From: CAYNJF01 sp964397555
GTDB taxonomy: Bacteria; Pseudomonadota; Gammaproteobacteria; Berkiellales; Berkiellaceae
Reading direction: 5' to 3'
Length of the DNA stretch: 64,000 nucleotides
NCBI GenBank assembly: GCA_964397555.1
Contig: CAYNJF010000005.1
Location: 20,002 to 84,001, forward strand
Both the position numbers and the translations under genes were made by a program. Shown in pieces: positions 8,452 through 15,176 of this stretch (positions are counted from its first letter, which is position 1; each line of letters opens with the position of its first letter). The notes below the pieces were generated by a model. It saw only the letters and a program-made list of their open reading frames with translations, had not been told where the DNA came from and did no database searches.

Positions 8452-9171
8452 ATGGACTTTTTTTTGGACGTCGTTGTGAAAGAACCTTGCATAGAACCTT
8501 CGTGGAAACAGCATCTAAGTTCGGAGTTTGCCCAACCTTATATGCAGTCATTACGATCTTTTTTGGTCGAAGAAAAGAAGCAAAAAAAGGTAATTTTTCC
8601 TCCAAACTCTGATTTGTTCAACGCGTTTGAGTACACGCCTGTTGACGACGTCAAAGTCGTGATACTGGGTCAAGATCCTTATCATGGTCCGAACCAAGCC
8701 CACGGCCTTTGTTTTTCTGTTAAACCTCAGGTTCGCATTCCTCCGTCTCTTGTGAACATTTACAAAGAACTTCAAAGCGATTTGGGGCTTGAGCCGGCCT
8801 TGCATGGTTGCCTTACCTCTTGGGCCAAACAGGGCGTTTTATTGCTGAACAGTGTGCTCACTGTTGAGCAAGGCAAAGCGGGAGCTCATCAAGGTAAGGG
8901 GTGGGAGACGTTTACCGACAAAGTGATTCATGTCATCAATGAACACCCAACCCCCAAAGTATTTGTACTATGGGGCGCTTACGCTCAAAAGAAAGCAAGC
9001 TTTTTACATGACCGACATTTGGTGCTTAAAAGCGTGCACCCGTCACCCTTATCGGCTCATCGTGGCTTTTTTGGTTCAAAACCGTTTTCTAAAATTAATG
9101 CCTTTTTAGAACAGCATGGCCAAAGCCCCATTGACTGGAAGTTACCAAACTCAACTGCTGAACACAATTAA
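8452..9171 (+). CDS. ung: Uracil-DNA glycosylase, family 1
   Basis: A 239-residue enzyme with the water-activating motif GQDPYHG (73-79, Asp75), the LLLNSVLTV segment that shapes the uracil pocket, and the DNA-intercalating loop HPSPLSAHRGFFGS with the catalytic His. It removes uracil from DNA ahead of base-excision repair. ATG 8452 gives MDFFLDVVVKEP but has no clear ribosome site. A GTG nine codons in, with GGACG upstream, would give MKEPCIEPSW and is possible, since homology starts only after residue 45. It may be cotranscribed with the patatin gene 18 bases upstream. Confidence 0.96.
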   Translation: MDFFLDVVVKEPCIEPSWKQHLSSEFAQPYMQSLRSFLVEEKKQKKVIFPPNSDLFNAFEYTPVDDVKVVILGQDPYHGPNQAHGLCFSVKPQVRIPPSLVNIYKELQSDLGLEPALHGCLTSWAKQGVLLLNSVLTVEQGKAGAHQGKGWETFTDKVIHVINEHPTPKVFVLWGAYAQKKASFLHDRHLVLKSVHPSPLSAHRGFFGSKPFSKINAFLEQHGQSPIDWKLPNSTAEHN

Positions 9172-9178
9172 GCTGATC

Positions 9179-9248
9179 GGGCCACCATGAGTGGATTAGG
9201 CCACTTCAATTGGTGGTGATCTCTGGCCCATTTGAGGGGCTCTTTTCT
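9179..9248 (+). promoter_or_regulatory. Attenuator-like leader with a ten-codon ORF ending Trp-Trp-stop
   Basis: Mutually exclusive pairings are visible. GGGCCA (9179-9184) can pair with TGGCCC (9224-9229), or CCACCA (9182-9187) with TGGTGG (9211-9216). GGCCC (9225-9229) can also pair with GGGCT (9237-9241), which is followed by CTTTTCT and so resembles a weak terminator. A minor stem AGTGG/CCACT (9090s numbering: 9190-9194 with 9201-9205) lies within. A micro-ORF at 9187-9219 encodes MSGLGHFNWW followed by TGA. It lacks a good ribosome site, and the downstream gene, guanine deaminase, has no evident link to tryptophan. It may instead be the 3' end structure of the ung transcript. Confidence 0.3.
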
Positions 9249-9307
9249 GTGGAGAGTCCAATGGCTATGAACTAACCTCAAAATAAAGAACCAACAAGGA
9301 CTCTCAA

Positions 9308-9784
9308 ATGGACGACATCAAAAAACAAGCCATGCAGCTTGCCATTCAAAGCGCCCTTACCGGGATCACCCAAAAAGAAGGGGGTCCATTTGGCGCTTGC
9401 GTGGTTAAAGACTCGAAAATCATTTCAGTGGCGCACAACACAGTGCTTAAAGATAAGGATCCAAGCTGTCATGCGGAGGTCAATGCGATTCGCCAAGCGG
9501 CTAAAGCTCTTGACTCCCATATTTTGGAAGGGTGTGAGCTCTACACGACGGCTGAGCCATGTCCAATGTGCCTGTCTGCTATCTATTGGGCGCGTATCGA
9601 TAAGATTTATGTTGGCGTGGATAAAGAAATTGCCAAAGAGTTTGGCTTTGATGACGCTAAATTCTACGAGCAGATTAAATTACAACCTGAGCAACGAGAA
9701 GTCCCTTCAGAGTATGGAGTGATGACTCAAGAGTGCAAAAAAGTCTTTGAGCATTGGGAAGACCTCGAGGGCTCCATTTACTGA
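9308..9784 (+). CDS. Guanine deaminase, cytidine-deaminase-like (GuaD type)
   Basis: A 158-residue zinc deaminase. The signatures are HAEVNAIR (zinc His and proton-shuttle Glu) and EPCPMCLSAIYWAR (two zinc Cys). The region EGGPFGACVVKD near the N terminus and the AKEFGFDDAKFYEQI segment after the core are close to Bacillus GuaD, which deaminates guanine to xanthine. A tRNA adenosine deaminase (TadA) is less likely because of that GFDD block and the C-terminal extension. A ribosome site AAGGACTCTCAA precedes the ATG. It follows the structured leader at 9179-9248. Its stop overlaps the end of the convergent PHP gene by seven bases. Confidence 0.85.
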   Translation: MDDIKKQAMQLAIQSALTGITQKEGGPFGACVVKDSKIISVAHNTVLKDKDPSCHAEVNAIRQAAKALDSHILEGCELYTTAEPCPMCLSAIYWARIDKIYVGVDKEIAKEFGFDDAKFYEQIKLQPEQREVPSEYGVMTQECKKVFEHWEDLEGSIY

Positions 9785-10623
9785 TAATAGATGGGGTTGT
9801 TTTGCTTGGCCAGCTCGTACAGCTTTTCAAACCGATCCCAAGGCGTGAAAGAGCACCCAAGGCGCTGATAAGGATTGGGCCTGTGAAAATCAGAACCACC
9901 TGTGGCAAATTTGCCCTTGGCGCCAGCCAAACTTTGCATGCGGTGTTCTATGGTTTGGGGTAAGTTGCTGTAAAAAACTTCGACCCCATCAAACGGCAAG
10001 TCGACCAAGCGTCGAAGCTTATTATTTTTCTTAATCATGTGGGGGTGAGCCAACACCGCCATGCCATTCGCTTGATGAATTAAGTCGATGGCTTGCTCCG
10101 TTTCAAAGACTTTTAAGGTCACATTGCCTAATTGTTTATCATTTAAAAATCGGTCAAAGGCGTCTTGCATGGACGAACAGTGTCCGCGGGTGACAAGCGA
10201 GTGGGCGACATGCGCTCTGGTCAGATGCGCCATGTGATGCTCGGCCATCAAGCTTTCTTTATCTAGGCTTACCCCACGTTTGGCGAGCTTTTCCAAGATC
10301 TTATCCAAGCGCTCAATACGAGCATGCTTTAGGGTTTCAATGGCCTCATGAATGCTGGCGTTTTCGATGTCTAGGCTATAGGCGAGGACATGGACACTCA
10401 TGGATTCAAAGTGGGTAGAAAACTCAAGCCCAGGGATGATTTTAAGCGTCTCATCCTGCATGGCCAATAAAGCCGGGTAGGCGTCCAGACAATCATGATC
10501 CGTCACACAAAGCCCGGACAGTCCAGCTTGTCGTGCTTGTTCAACCAACGCCTCAGGCGATAACACACCATCCGAAAAGGTGGTGTGTGTATGAAGATCC
10601 GCCTTAAGGAGTTCAGTTGGCAT
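9778..10623 (-). CDS. PHP-domain phosphoesterase (RNase AM / TrpH, YciV type)
   Basis: A 281-residue polymerase-and-histidinol-phosphatase domain protein. Metal-binding motifs run in the expected order: ADLHTHTTFSDG, CVTDHDCLDA, PGLEFST, then VLAHPHMI and TGGSDFHRPN at the C-terminal side. The family hydrolyses 3',5'-nucleoside bisphosphates and, as RNase AM, trims RNA 5' ends. The start at ATG 10623 (MPTELLKADLH) places the first metal motif nine residues in, as usual. It overlaps the end of the upstream EamA gene by 11 bases, so translation is likely coupled. The 3' end overlaps the guanine deaminase gene by seven bases. Confidence 0.9.
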   Translation of the reverse strand: MPTELLKADLHTHTTFSDGVLSPEALVEQARQAGLSGLCVTDHDCLDAYPALLAMQDETLKIIPGLEFSTHFESMSVHVLAYSLDIENASIHEAIETLKHARIERLDKILEKLAKRGVSLDKESLMAEHHMAHLTRAHVAHSLVTRGHCSSMQDAFDRFLNDKQLGNVTLKVFETEQAIDLIHQANGMAVLAHPHMIKKNNKLRRLVDLPFDGVEVFYSNLPQTIEHRMQSLAGAKGKFATGGSDFHRPNPYQRLGCSFTPWDRFEKLYELAKQNNPIYYQ

Positions 10624-11533
10624 GCGCAACTTTTCTTGCTGAAATCTCTTCTTGATAGAACAAGACAAGCCCTACGGAAAAGATGGCCATGGAGGCATAA
10701 TAATGCCAGGTAATGGCCTCACCCAAAAAGTACCAGCCAAAAAGAGAGGCAAAGATGGGCGTCACAAGGCCGGCTAAGGCCATAAACGTGGCTGAGAACT
10801 TGGTCAATAAATAGCCATACAAGTTATAACAAATGATGTTTGAAATGATCATCATCCAAATGGCGCATTCTAAGAACAGCTTATATTGACCATCAATAAC
10901 CGGCACAGGGCTCCATTGCTCGCCACTCATGTACGAGTGAACCAGGGCAAGGGCCCCACCAATGGTCATGGCAATCCCATTGGCTAAGATTGGGGTGTAT
11001 TTGTACTGGTTGATGATTTTTTTAAGTAAAATCCAGCCATACACACTGGCAAAGACAGCAACGACAACCGCGACCTCTGGCCAATCAAAAATCATCAAAT
11101 CTTTGGACAGCTCGCCCAAACTCATCGACTCGAGCAAAATCGGGGTTAAACCGATAAAGCCAATCGATAGTCCCAACCATTTTTTCTGACTCATGCGCTC
11201 TTTTAAAATTAAGAAGGCTAAAAAGGCGGCGACAAAGGGAGACAACGAATAAATGAGGCAAACCTTAGCGGAGTTGAGATGAACGATGCCCCAAATCTCG
11301 GCAATGTTCGTCACGTAGATACTGATTAAGCCTAGAGCAAACAGAGGAAGCCAGTGCTCGGAGCTGATGGTAAATCGCTTTCGATTGGTCAGGTATTGGT
11401 GTCCAACCAACAATAGGCCAGCTACGAACATACGCGAACCAATCAAGAAGAAGGGTTCTGAATATTCCAAAGCTGTTTTACTTAACGTAAATAAGCTGGC
11501 AAACAAAGCAAATAAGAGAATGACGAGTGGCAC
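10613..11533 (-). CDS. EamA/DMT-superfamily transporter
   Basis: A 306-residue inner-membrane protein with ten hydrophobic segments arranged as two EamA repeats. The first ends in IVHLNSAKVCLIYSLSPFVA and LAFLILKERM; the second in TLFMALAGL-like FSATFMALAGLVTPIFASLF with GEAITW. These are the family's pocket helices and its Glu motif. DMT exporters move amino acids, metabolites or drugs, and the substrate cannot be read from sequence. The start is a GTG at 11533, eight bases after AAGGAGACATCAA. It is cotranscribed with the PHP gene, whose start lies inside its 3' end. Confidence 0.85.
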   Translation of the reverse strand: MPLVILLFALFASLFTLSKTALEYSEPFFLIGSRMFVAGLLLVGHQYLTNRKRFTISSEHWLPLFALGLISIYVTNIAEIWGIVHLNSAKVCLIYSLSPFVAAFLAFLILKERMSQKKWLGLSIGFIGLTPILLESMSLGELSKDLMIFDWPEVAVVVAVFASVYGWILLKKIINQYKYTPILANGIAMTIGGALALVHSYMSGEQWSPVPVIDGQYKLFLECAIWMMIISNIICYNLYGYLLTKFSATFMALAGLVTPIFASLFGWYFLGEAITWHYYASMAIFSVGLVLFYQEEISARKVAHAN

Positions 11534-11653
11534 TTGATGTCTCCTTCAGTAGCCTGACCCAAATTCCTAAGCGGGCCGAAGGTCAATCCGCTATTATGCG
11601 ACAGAGAGACCAAAAAGAAAAAAAGAACGACCCCAAAAAGTAATTCGATTAAC

Positions 11654-12622
11654 TTACTTGAGTCTGGATACGGAGAAATCCGCCAAGTCGCGCAAACCTT
11701 GAATGTACGTGTTGGAAGGCAAAGCGTTTAAGGCTGCCTTGGCTTGGTCGGCATGGGATTGAGCCTCTTGCATGGTTTGCTCGAGGGCTCCTGTATCAAT
11801 CACCGCTTCGGTGATGGTGGCTTGATGGGTCAAATCGCCATCTTCAACGGCTTTTTGAATGAGGGCTTTTAAAGCGGGCTCAGCTCGCTCGTAGGTGTGG
11901 ATTAAAGGCAAAGTCATTTTACCTTCGACCAAATCATCGCCATTGTTTTTACCCATCACGCTTGAGCCTACACGGTAATCCAGCGCATCGTCGATGAGTT
12001 GGAAGGCAATACCAATATGCTTACCGTAGGCTTTTAGCGCGAGTTGTGCACTTTTATCACAGCCAGCTAGAACGCCGGCACACAATGCGGCGACTTCAAA
12101 TAACTTCGCGGTTTTTGCATTGATGATGGAGTAATACTCACTGATTTCAAGCGAAGGGCAGCGTTGCTTGGATAGCTGTAGAATCTCGCCTTCGGCAATC
12201 ACGGTTGTGGCCTCAGATAAAATATCCAAGATCTCAAACGACTTAAGGGCCACCATCATTTGAAAGGCTCTAGAATACAAAAAATCCCCAACAAGCACGG
12301 GCGCGGCGTTTCCCCAAATGACATTCGCCGTCTTTTTACCCCGTCGCAAGGAGGAGGCATCGATGACGTCATCATGAAGGAGGGTGGCCGTATGGATGTA
12401 TTCGAGGATGACCGACAGTTCTACGGGTTTATCATCGGCAACATTTAAGCCCTTCGAAGCCAATAACAAAACCATGGGGCGAATGCGTTTACCGCCACTA
12501 GAAATGAGATGCTCGGAGATCGACTGGGTCAATGGGACCGTGGACTCAAGATTCTGAATAATCAGAGTATCCACCCTGGTCAGCTGAGAGCTTACAAGCT
12601 CCCGGATGGCATCAAATTGCAT
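11654..12622 (-). CDS. ispB: Octaprenyl (polyprenyl) diphosphate synthase
   Basis: A 322-residue trans-prenyltransferase with both aspartate-rich motifs, LLHDDVIDAS (first, DDxxD) and FQLIDDALDY (second), and the GGKRIRP substrate motif near residue 41. The long-chain IspB group is favoured by length and by the Ala-rich region before the first motif; it makes the side chain of ubiquinone and menaquinone. The ATG at 12622 has only a distant AAGG, so translation may depend on the 42-residue gene that ends 27 bases upstream. In many gammaproteobacteria ispB is divergent from rplU, as here. Confidence 0.93.
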   Translation of the reverse strand: MQFDAIRELVSSQLTRVDTLIIQNLESTVPLTQSISEHLISSGGKRIRPMVLLLASKGLNVADDKPVELSVILEYIHTATLLHDDVIDASSLRRGKKTANVIWGNAAPVLVGDFLYSRAFQMMVALKSFEILDILSEATTVIAEGEILQLSKQRCPSLEISEYYSIINAKTAKLFEVAALCAGVLAGCDKSAQLALKAYGKHIGIAFQLIDDALDYRVGSSVMGKNNGDDLVEGKMTLPLIHTYERAEPALKALIQKAVEDGDLTHQATITEAVIDTGALEQTMQEAQSHADQAKAALNALPSNTYIQGLRDLADFSVSRLK

Positions 12623-12649
12623 GAGAATGATTAGGCCTTATGGTTGGGC

Positions 12650-12778
12650 TTACTTTTTCTTACGATGAATAAACTCGACCGAATATACTCGGTCCACAGC
12701 GTGAGCACAATAGTCGTACTCGCCTTGGGCAAGTCTAGTATTGGAAAGCCATTGAATTAAGTTTGTCAGCTTATGCAA
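12650..12778 (-). CDS. Small 42-residue protein, DUF3563-like pattern, upstream of ispB
   Basis: A short reading frame not usually called by gene finders. It starts at TTG 12778 (MHKLTNLIQWLSNTRL) and ends EYDYCAHAVDRVYSVEFIHR plus a lysine tail. An in-frame TGA lies just upstream. A near-perfect -10 box (TATAAT, minus strand, 12805-12810) places transcription start about twenty bases before the TTG. The layout, a short amphipathic helix then E-x-Y-x-x-A-x-AVD-x-x-x-x-x-E, recalls small DUF3563 proteins; that link is from memory and tentative. It would be the first gene of the ispB transcript. The ribosome site is weak. Confidence 0.5.
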   Translation of the reverse strand: MHKLTNLIQWLSNTRLAQGEYDYCAHAVDRVYSVEFIHRKKK

Positions 12779-12804
12779 AGGCTTGCTTTTAGGCGAAAAA
12801 AATC

Positions 12805-12847
12805 ATTATATACCGCCATTGCACGCAAAATGCAGTAAAAGCGTGCA
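12805..12847 (-). promoter_or_regulatory. Promoter for small ORF-ispB with a dyad over the -35 region
   Basis: On the minus strand the sequence has TATAAT (12805-12810) with upstream TA-rich flank. Just upstream is an inverted repeat, TGCACGC (12820-12826) and GCGTGCA (12841-12847), separated by 14 bases, covering where the -35 box should be. No good -35 hexamer is seen. A repeat in this place is typical of an operator, but the regulator is unknown. Confidence 0.5.
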
Positions 12848-12879
12848 CCATCAGGCATAGTCATTCAGAAAATCTTGAT

Positions 12880-12903
12880 GAATTCACCCATTTAGGGGAA
12901 TTC
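12880..12903. repeat. Inverted repeat upstream of the rplU promoter
   Basis: GAATTCACCC (12880-12889) faces GGGGAATTC (12895-12903), a nine-pair dyad with one bulged base and a five-base loop. It ends three bases before the rplU -35 box and is not followed by a T-run. It could be a protein site or a chance structure. Confidence 0.4.
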
Positions 12904-12906
12904 GTC

Positions 12907-12935
12907 TTGCGTAATTGTCGTGCTTGAAGTAGAAT
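12907..12935 (+). promoter_or_regulatory. rplU-rpmA sigma-70 promoter
   Basis: TTGCGT (12907-12912) and TAGAAT (12930-12935) are separated by exactly 17 bases. Transcription would start near 12942, leaving a 5' leader of about 60 bases that contains an eight-pair hairpin, AGCAATTA with TAATTGCT (12963-12985), just before the ribosome site CGGAGAATC. Confidence 0.75.
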
Positions 12936-13002
12936 TTTTCGCCTTTAGGGCCCATGAAATCGAGCAATTAGTTTGATTAATTGCTAAATTCGGAGAATCA
13001 AA

Positions 13003-13332
13003 GTGAGTGATAACCAGACCTACGCGGTGATCAAAACTGGTGGCAAGCAGCGTCTTGTTCAAGTGGGAAAAACCATCAAAGTAGAAAAAATCGATGGTGA
13101 AGTCGGTAGTAAAATTAAAATTGAAGAAGTGTTGATGATTTCTTCTGATGGCAGCGTCAGCATTGGTGCCCCAACCGTTGCAGGCAGCTCTGTTGAGGCT
13201 GAGATTCAAGCTCATGGCCGTAATAAGAAAGTGACTGTAGTCAAATTCAAGCGTCGTAAAAAATATCGTCGTAAGCAAGGTCATCGTCAAGATTTTACTG
13301 AGCTTAAAATCACAAATATTAAAGCAGCTTAG
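13003..13332 (+). CDS. rplU: Ribosomal protein bL21
   Basis: A 109-residue large-subunit protein. It shows TYAVIKTGGKQRLVQVGKTI near the N terminus and the L21 signature VVKFKRRKKYRRKQGHRQDF near the C terminus. bL21 binds 23S rRNA domain I and contacts bL20. The start is GTG 13003, seven bases after CGGAGAA, and adds five residues before the conserved YAVI. It is first in the rplU-rpmA-obgE cluster common to bacteria. A hairpin in the leader (12963-12985) sits next to the ribosome site and could take part in autoregulation, which is not shown. Confidence 0.97.
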   Translation: MSDNQTYAVIKTGGKQRLVQVGKTIKVEKIDGEVGSKIKIEEVLMISSDGSVSIGAPTVAGSSVEAEIQAHGRNKKVTVVKFKRRKKYRRKQGHRQDFTELKITNIKAA

Positions 13333-13343
13333 GAGCATTAGAT

Positions 13344-13613
13344 ATGGCACATAAGAAGGCGGGTGGTAGTACGCGAAATGGCCGCGACTCCAACCCTAAA
13401 TATCTAGGTGTTAAGTGTTTCGGTGGCCAGAAAGTGACTGCCGGTTCCATCATCGTTCGCCAAAGAGGCACAAAGTTCCATCCTGGAGCGTTTGTTGGCA
13501 TCGGTGGTGATGACACGTTGTTTGCCAAAGTATCAGGCACGGTTCAGTTTTTGAATGGCGGTGCCGGTAATCGTCAATCCGTGACGATTATCCCAGAAGA
13601 GCAAACGAACTAG
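13344..13613 (+). CDS. rpmA: Ribosomal protein bL27
   Basis: An 89-residue large-subunit protein with the invariant N-terminal run AHKKAGGSTRNGRDSNPKYL, whose tail reaches the peptidyl transferase centre, and QRGTKFHPGAFVGIGGDDTL in the core. The start matches the family exactly: Met is followed directly by Ala, so there is no cleavable N-terminal extension as in Firmicutes. It lies 11 bases after rplU, with GGAG in the ribosome site, and is followed by an intrinsic terminator before obgE. Confidence 0.98.
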   Translation: MAHKKAGGSTRNGRDSNPKYLGVKCFGGQKVTAGSIIVRQRGTKFHPGAFVGIGGDDTLFAKVSGTVQFLNGGAGNRQSVTIIPEEQTN

Positions 13614-13631
13614 ATTCGGCCATAGTTTTAG

Positions 13632-13657
13632 AAAAAGCCTCAACTTGAGGCTTTTTT
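13632..13657 (+). terminator. Rho-independent terminator after rpmA
   Basis: GCCTC (13637-13641) pairs with GAGGC (13647-13651) around AACTT; flanking A and T runs extend the stem and six T follow. It separates rplU-rpmA from obgE, which starts 25 bases later, so obgE is likely expressed by readthrough or from its own promoter. Confidence 0.85.
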
Positions 13658-13682
13658 GCGTTTAGAGCACAGAGATTTTGTT

Positions 13683-14744
13683 ATGAAGTTTGTCGATGAA
13701 GCAACTTTACTGGTAGAAGCAGGCAAGGGCGGTAATGGCTCTGGGAGCTTCCGACGAGAGAAGTACGTTCCTTTTGGTGGCCCTGATGGGGGTGATGGAG
13801 GGGATGGCGGCGACGTGTATCTGCAAGCCCATAAATCTTTGAACACCTTGGTCGATTTTAGGTATTTACGCCAAGTAAAAGCCGGGAATGGGGACTGTGG
13901 TCACGGTCGCCAGCGCTATGGAAAAAAGGGTGAGCATAAAATTATCCAAGTGCCAGTTGGCACCTGTGTCTACGACATGAGTGGTGAGCTGATTGGTGAT
14001 TTGACGCAAGCTGGCCAAACCTTATTGGTCGCTAAGGGTGGCCAAGGTGGCTTGGGCAACATCCATTTTAAAAGCTCTACCAACCAGGCCCCGAAAAAAA
14101 CCACCCCTGGAAAGCTAGGGGAATCTAGAAGCTTAAAGCTGGAACTTAAGTTATTGGCCGATGTGGGCTTGCTTGGGTTGCCTAATGCCGGTAAATCCAC
14201 CTTTATTCGTTCGGTCTCTGCCGCTCGCCCTAAAGTGGCCGATTATCCTTTTACCACCTTGGTGCCTCAATTAGGCACAGTAAGCTTGGGTAAAGGCAGT
14301 TCCTTTGTCATTGCTGATATTCCAGGGATCATTGAAGGCGCAAGCGAAGGAGCCGGTCTTGGGCTTAAATTCTTGAGGCATTTAGCTCGCACGAAAGCGT
14401 TGTTGCACTTAGTCGATGTCTCTTCATTGGCCGATGTTCCCTACCAAAAAGCGATCCCTTTGATTTTGGACGAACTTAAAGCCTTTGGTTCTTTGCTCGA
14501 CAAGCCACGTTGGTTGATTCTTAATAAAATCGACATGTTGGATGAGGCCGATCAAACCGCCATATTAGAAGAGCTCAAAGAGCAGTTCGCTGATACACCC
14601 ATCTACGCCATTTCAAACATCACACGAGGCGGACTTGAAAGCCTTATTCAGGATTTGGGGGAGTTTGTCATGAACTTGCAACCTCAATCGGATGAGAGGC
14701 TAGAAGAAGAAGTCTTTGAGGAAGAGAGTGAGCCACAAGAGTAA
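13683..14744 (+). CDS. obgE: Obg-family GTPase (CgtA)
   Basis: A 353-residue ribosome-associated GTPase. The N-terminal Obg fold is rich in glycine (EAGKGGNGSGSFRREKY, GGPDGGDGGDGGDVYL). The G domain follows: G1 GLPNAGKSTFI, G3 DIPGIIEGASEG, G4 LNKIDM and G5 near YAISNIT. An acidic tail (ERLEEEVFEEESEPQE) is typical of gammaproteobacterial ObgE. It acts in late 50S assembly and the (p)ppGpp response. The start is ATG 13683 (MKFVDEATLLV), the conserved N terminus. Earlier in-frame codons run into the rpmA terminator. It converges on rpsT. Confidence 0.96.
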   Translation: MKFVDEATLLVEAGKGGNGSGSFRREKYVPFGGPDGGDGGDGGDVYLQAHKSLNTLVDFRYLRQVKAGNGDCGHGRQRYGKKGEHKIIQVPVGTCVYDMSGELIGDLTQAGQTLLVAKGGQGGLGNIHFKSSTNQAPKKTTPGKLGESRSLKLELKLLADVGLLGLPNAGKSTFIRSVSAARPKVADYPFTTLVPQLGTVSLGKGSSFVIADIPGIIEGASEGAGLGLKFLRHLARTKALLHLVDVSSLADVPYQKAIPLILDELKAFGSLLDKPRWLILNKIDMLDEADQTAILEELKEQFADTPIYAISNITRGGLESLIQDLGEFVMNLQPQSDERLEEEVFEEESEPQE

Positions 14745-14752
14745 TGTGGCTC
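14730..14752. terminator. Hairpin between convergent obgE and rpsT
   Basis: A perfect eight-pair stem, GAGCCACA (14730-14737) with TGTGGCTC (14745-14752), spans the obgE stop codon. Neither side has a real T-run, so it is at best a weak terminator or an mRNA 3' end stabiliser. Confidence 0.4.
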
Positions 14753-14766
14753 CAAAAGAAACAACC

Positions 14767-15033
14767 TTAAGCGGCCGCTTTCTTCACCATCGTGTTTAAA
14801 CGACTCTTATGGCGGTCAGCTTTGTTTCTGTGAATGATGCCCTTGTTGGCAAGCTTATCAATCATAGAAGTCGCAGACACATACGCTTGCTTGGCTTCGT
14901 CTACTTTTTTCTCTTCTACAAGCTTGATTACCAGCTTGATAGCGCCGAACATTCTGGATTTCTGCCAGCGGTTGTTCATGCGATGCTTTTCAGCCTGTCT
15001 TGCTCTTTTGGCTGCTTGTCTTGAATTAGCCAA
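14767..15033 (-). CDS. rpsT: Ribosomal protein bS20, TTG start
   Basis: An 88-residue basic small-subunit protein: ANSRQAAKRARQAEKHRM at the N terminus and IIHRNKADRHKSRLN near the C terminus, both bS20 hallmarks. It binds the 5' domain and helix 44 of 16S rRNA. The start codon is TTG (15033-15031), six bases after GAGGAG; no ATG is available. E. coli rpsT also starts with UUG, where the weak start is part of S20 autoregulation (established for E. coli). Divergent from murJ, the classic arrangement in gammaproteobacteria. Confidence 0.97.
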   Translation of the reverse strand: MANSRQAAKRARQAEKHRMNNRWQKSRMFGAIKLVIKLVEEKKVDEAKQAYVSATSMIDKLANKGIIHRNKADRHKSRLNTMVKKAAA

Positions 15034-15176
15034 TGGGATCTCCTCGGAGTCGTAGTCAATTAAGGTTAGCGATCATGCTGTTTTTTGTTAAGCTTGTCAA
15101 TGGGCTTATAGCCTAACGCGCTTTAGCCAGCACTATTCATTAAGTTTTCTTTCTAATATTGATAGGGATGCCACAC

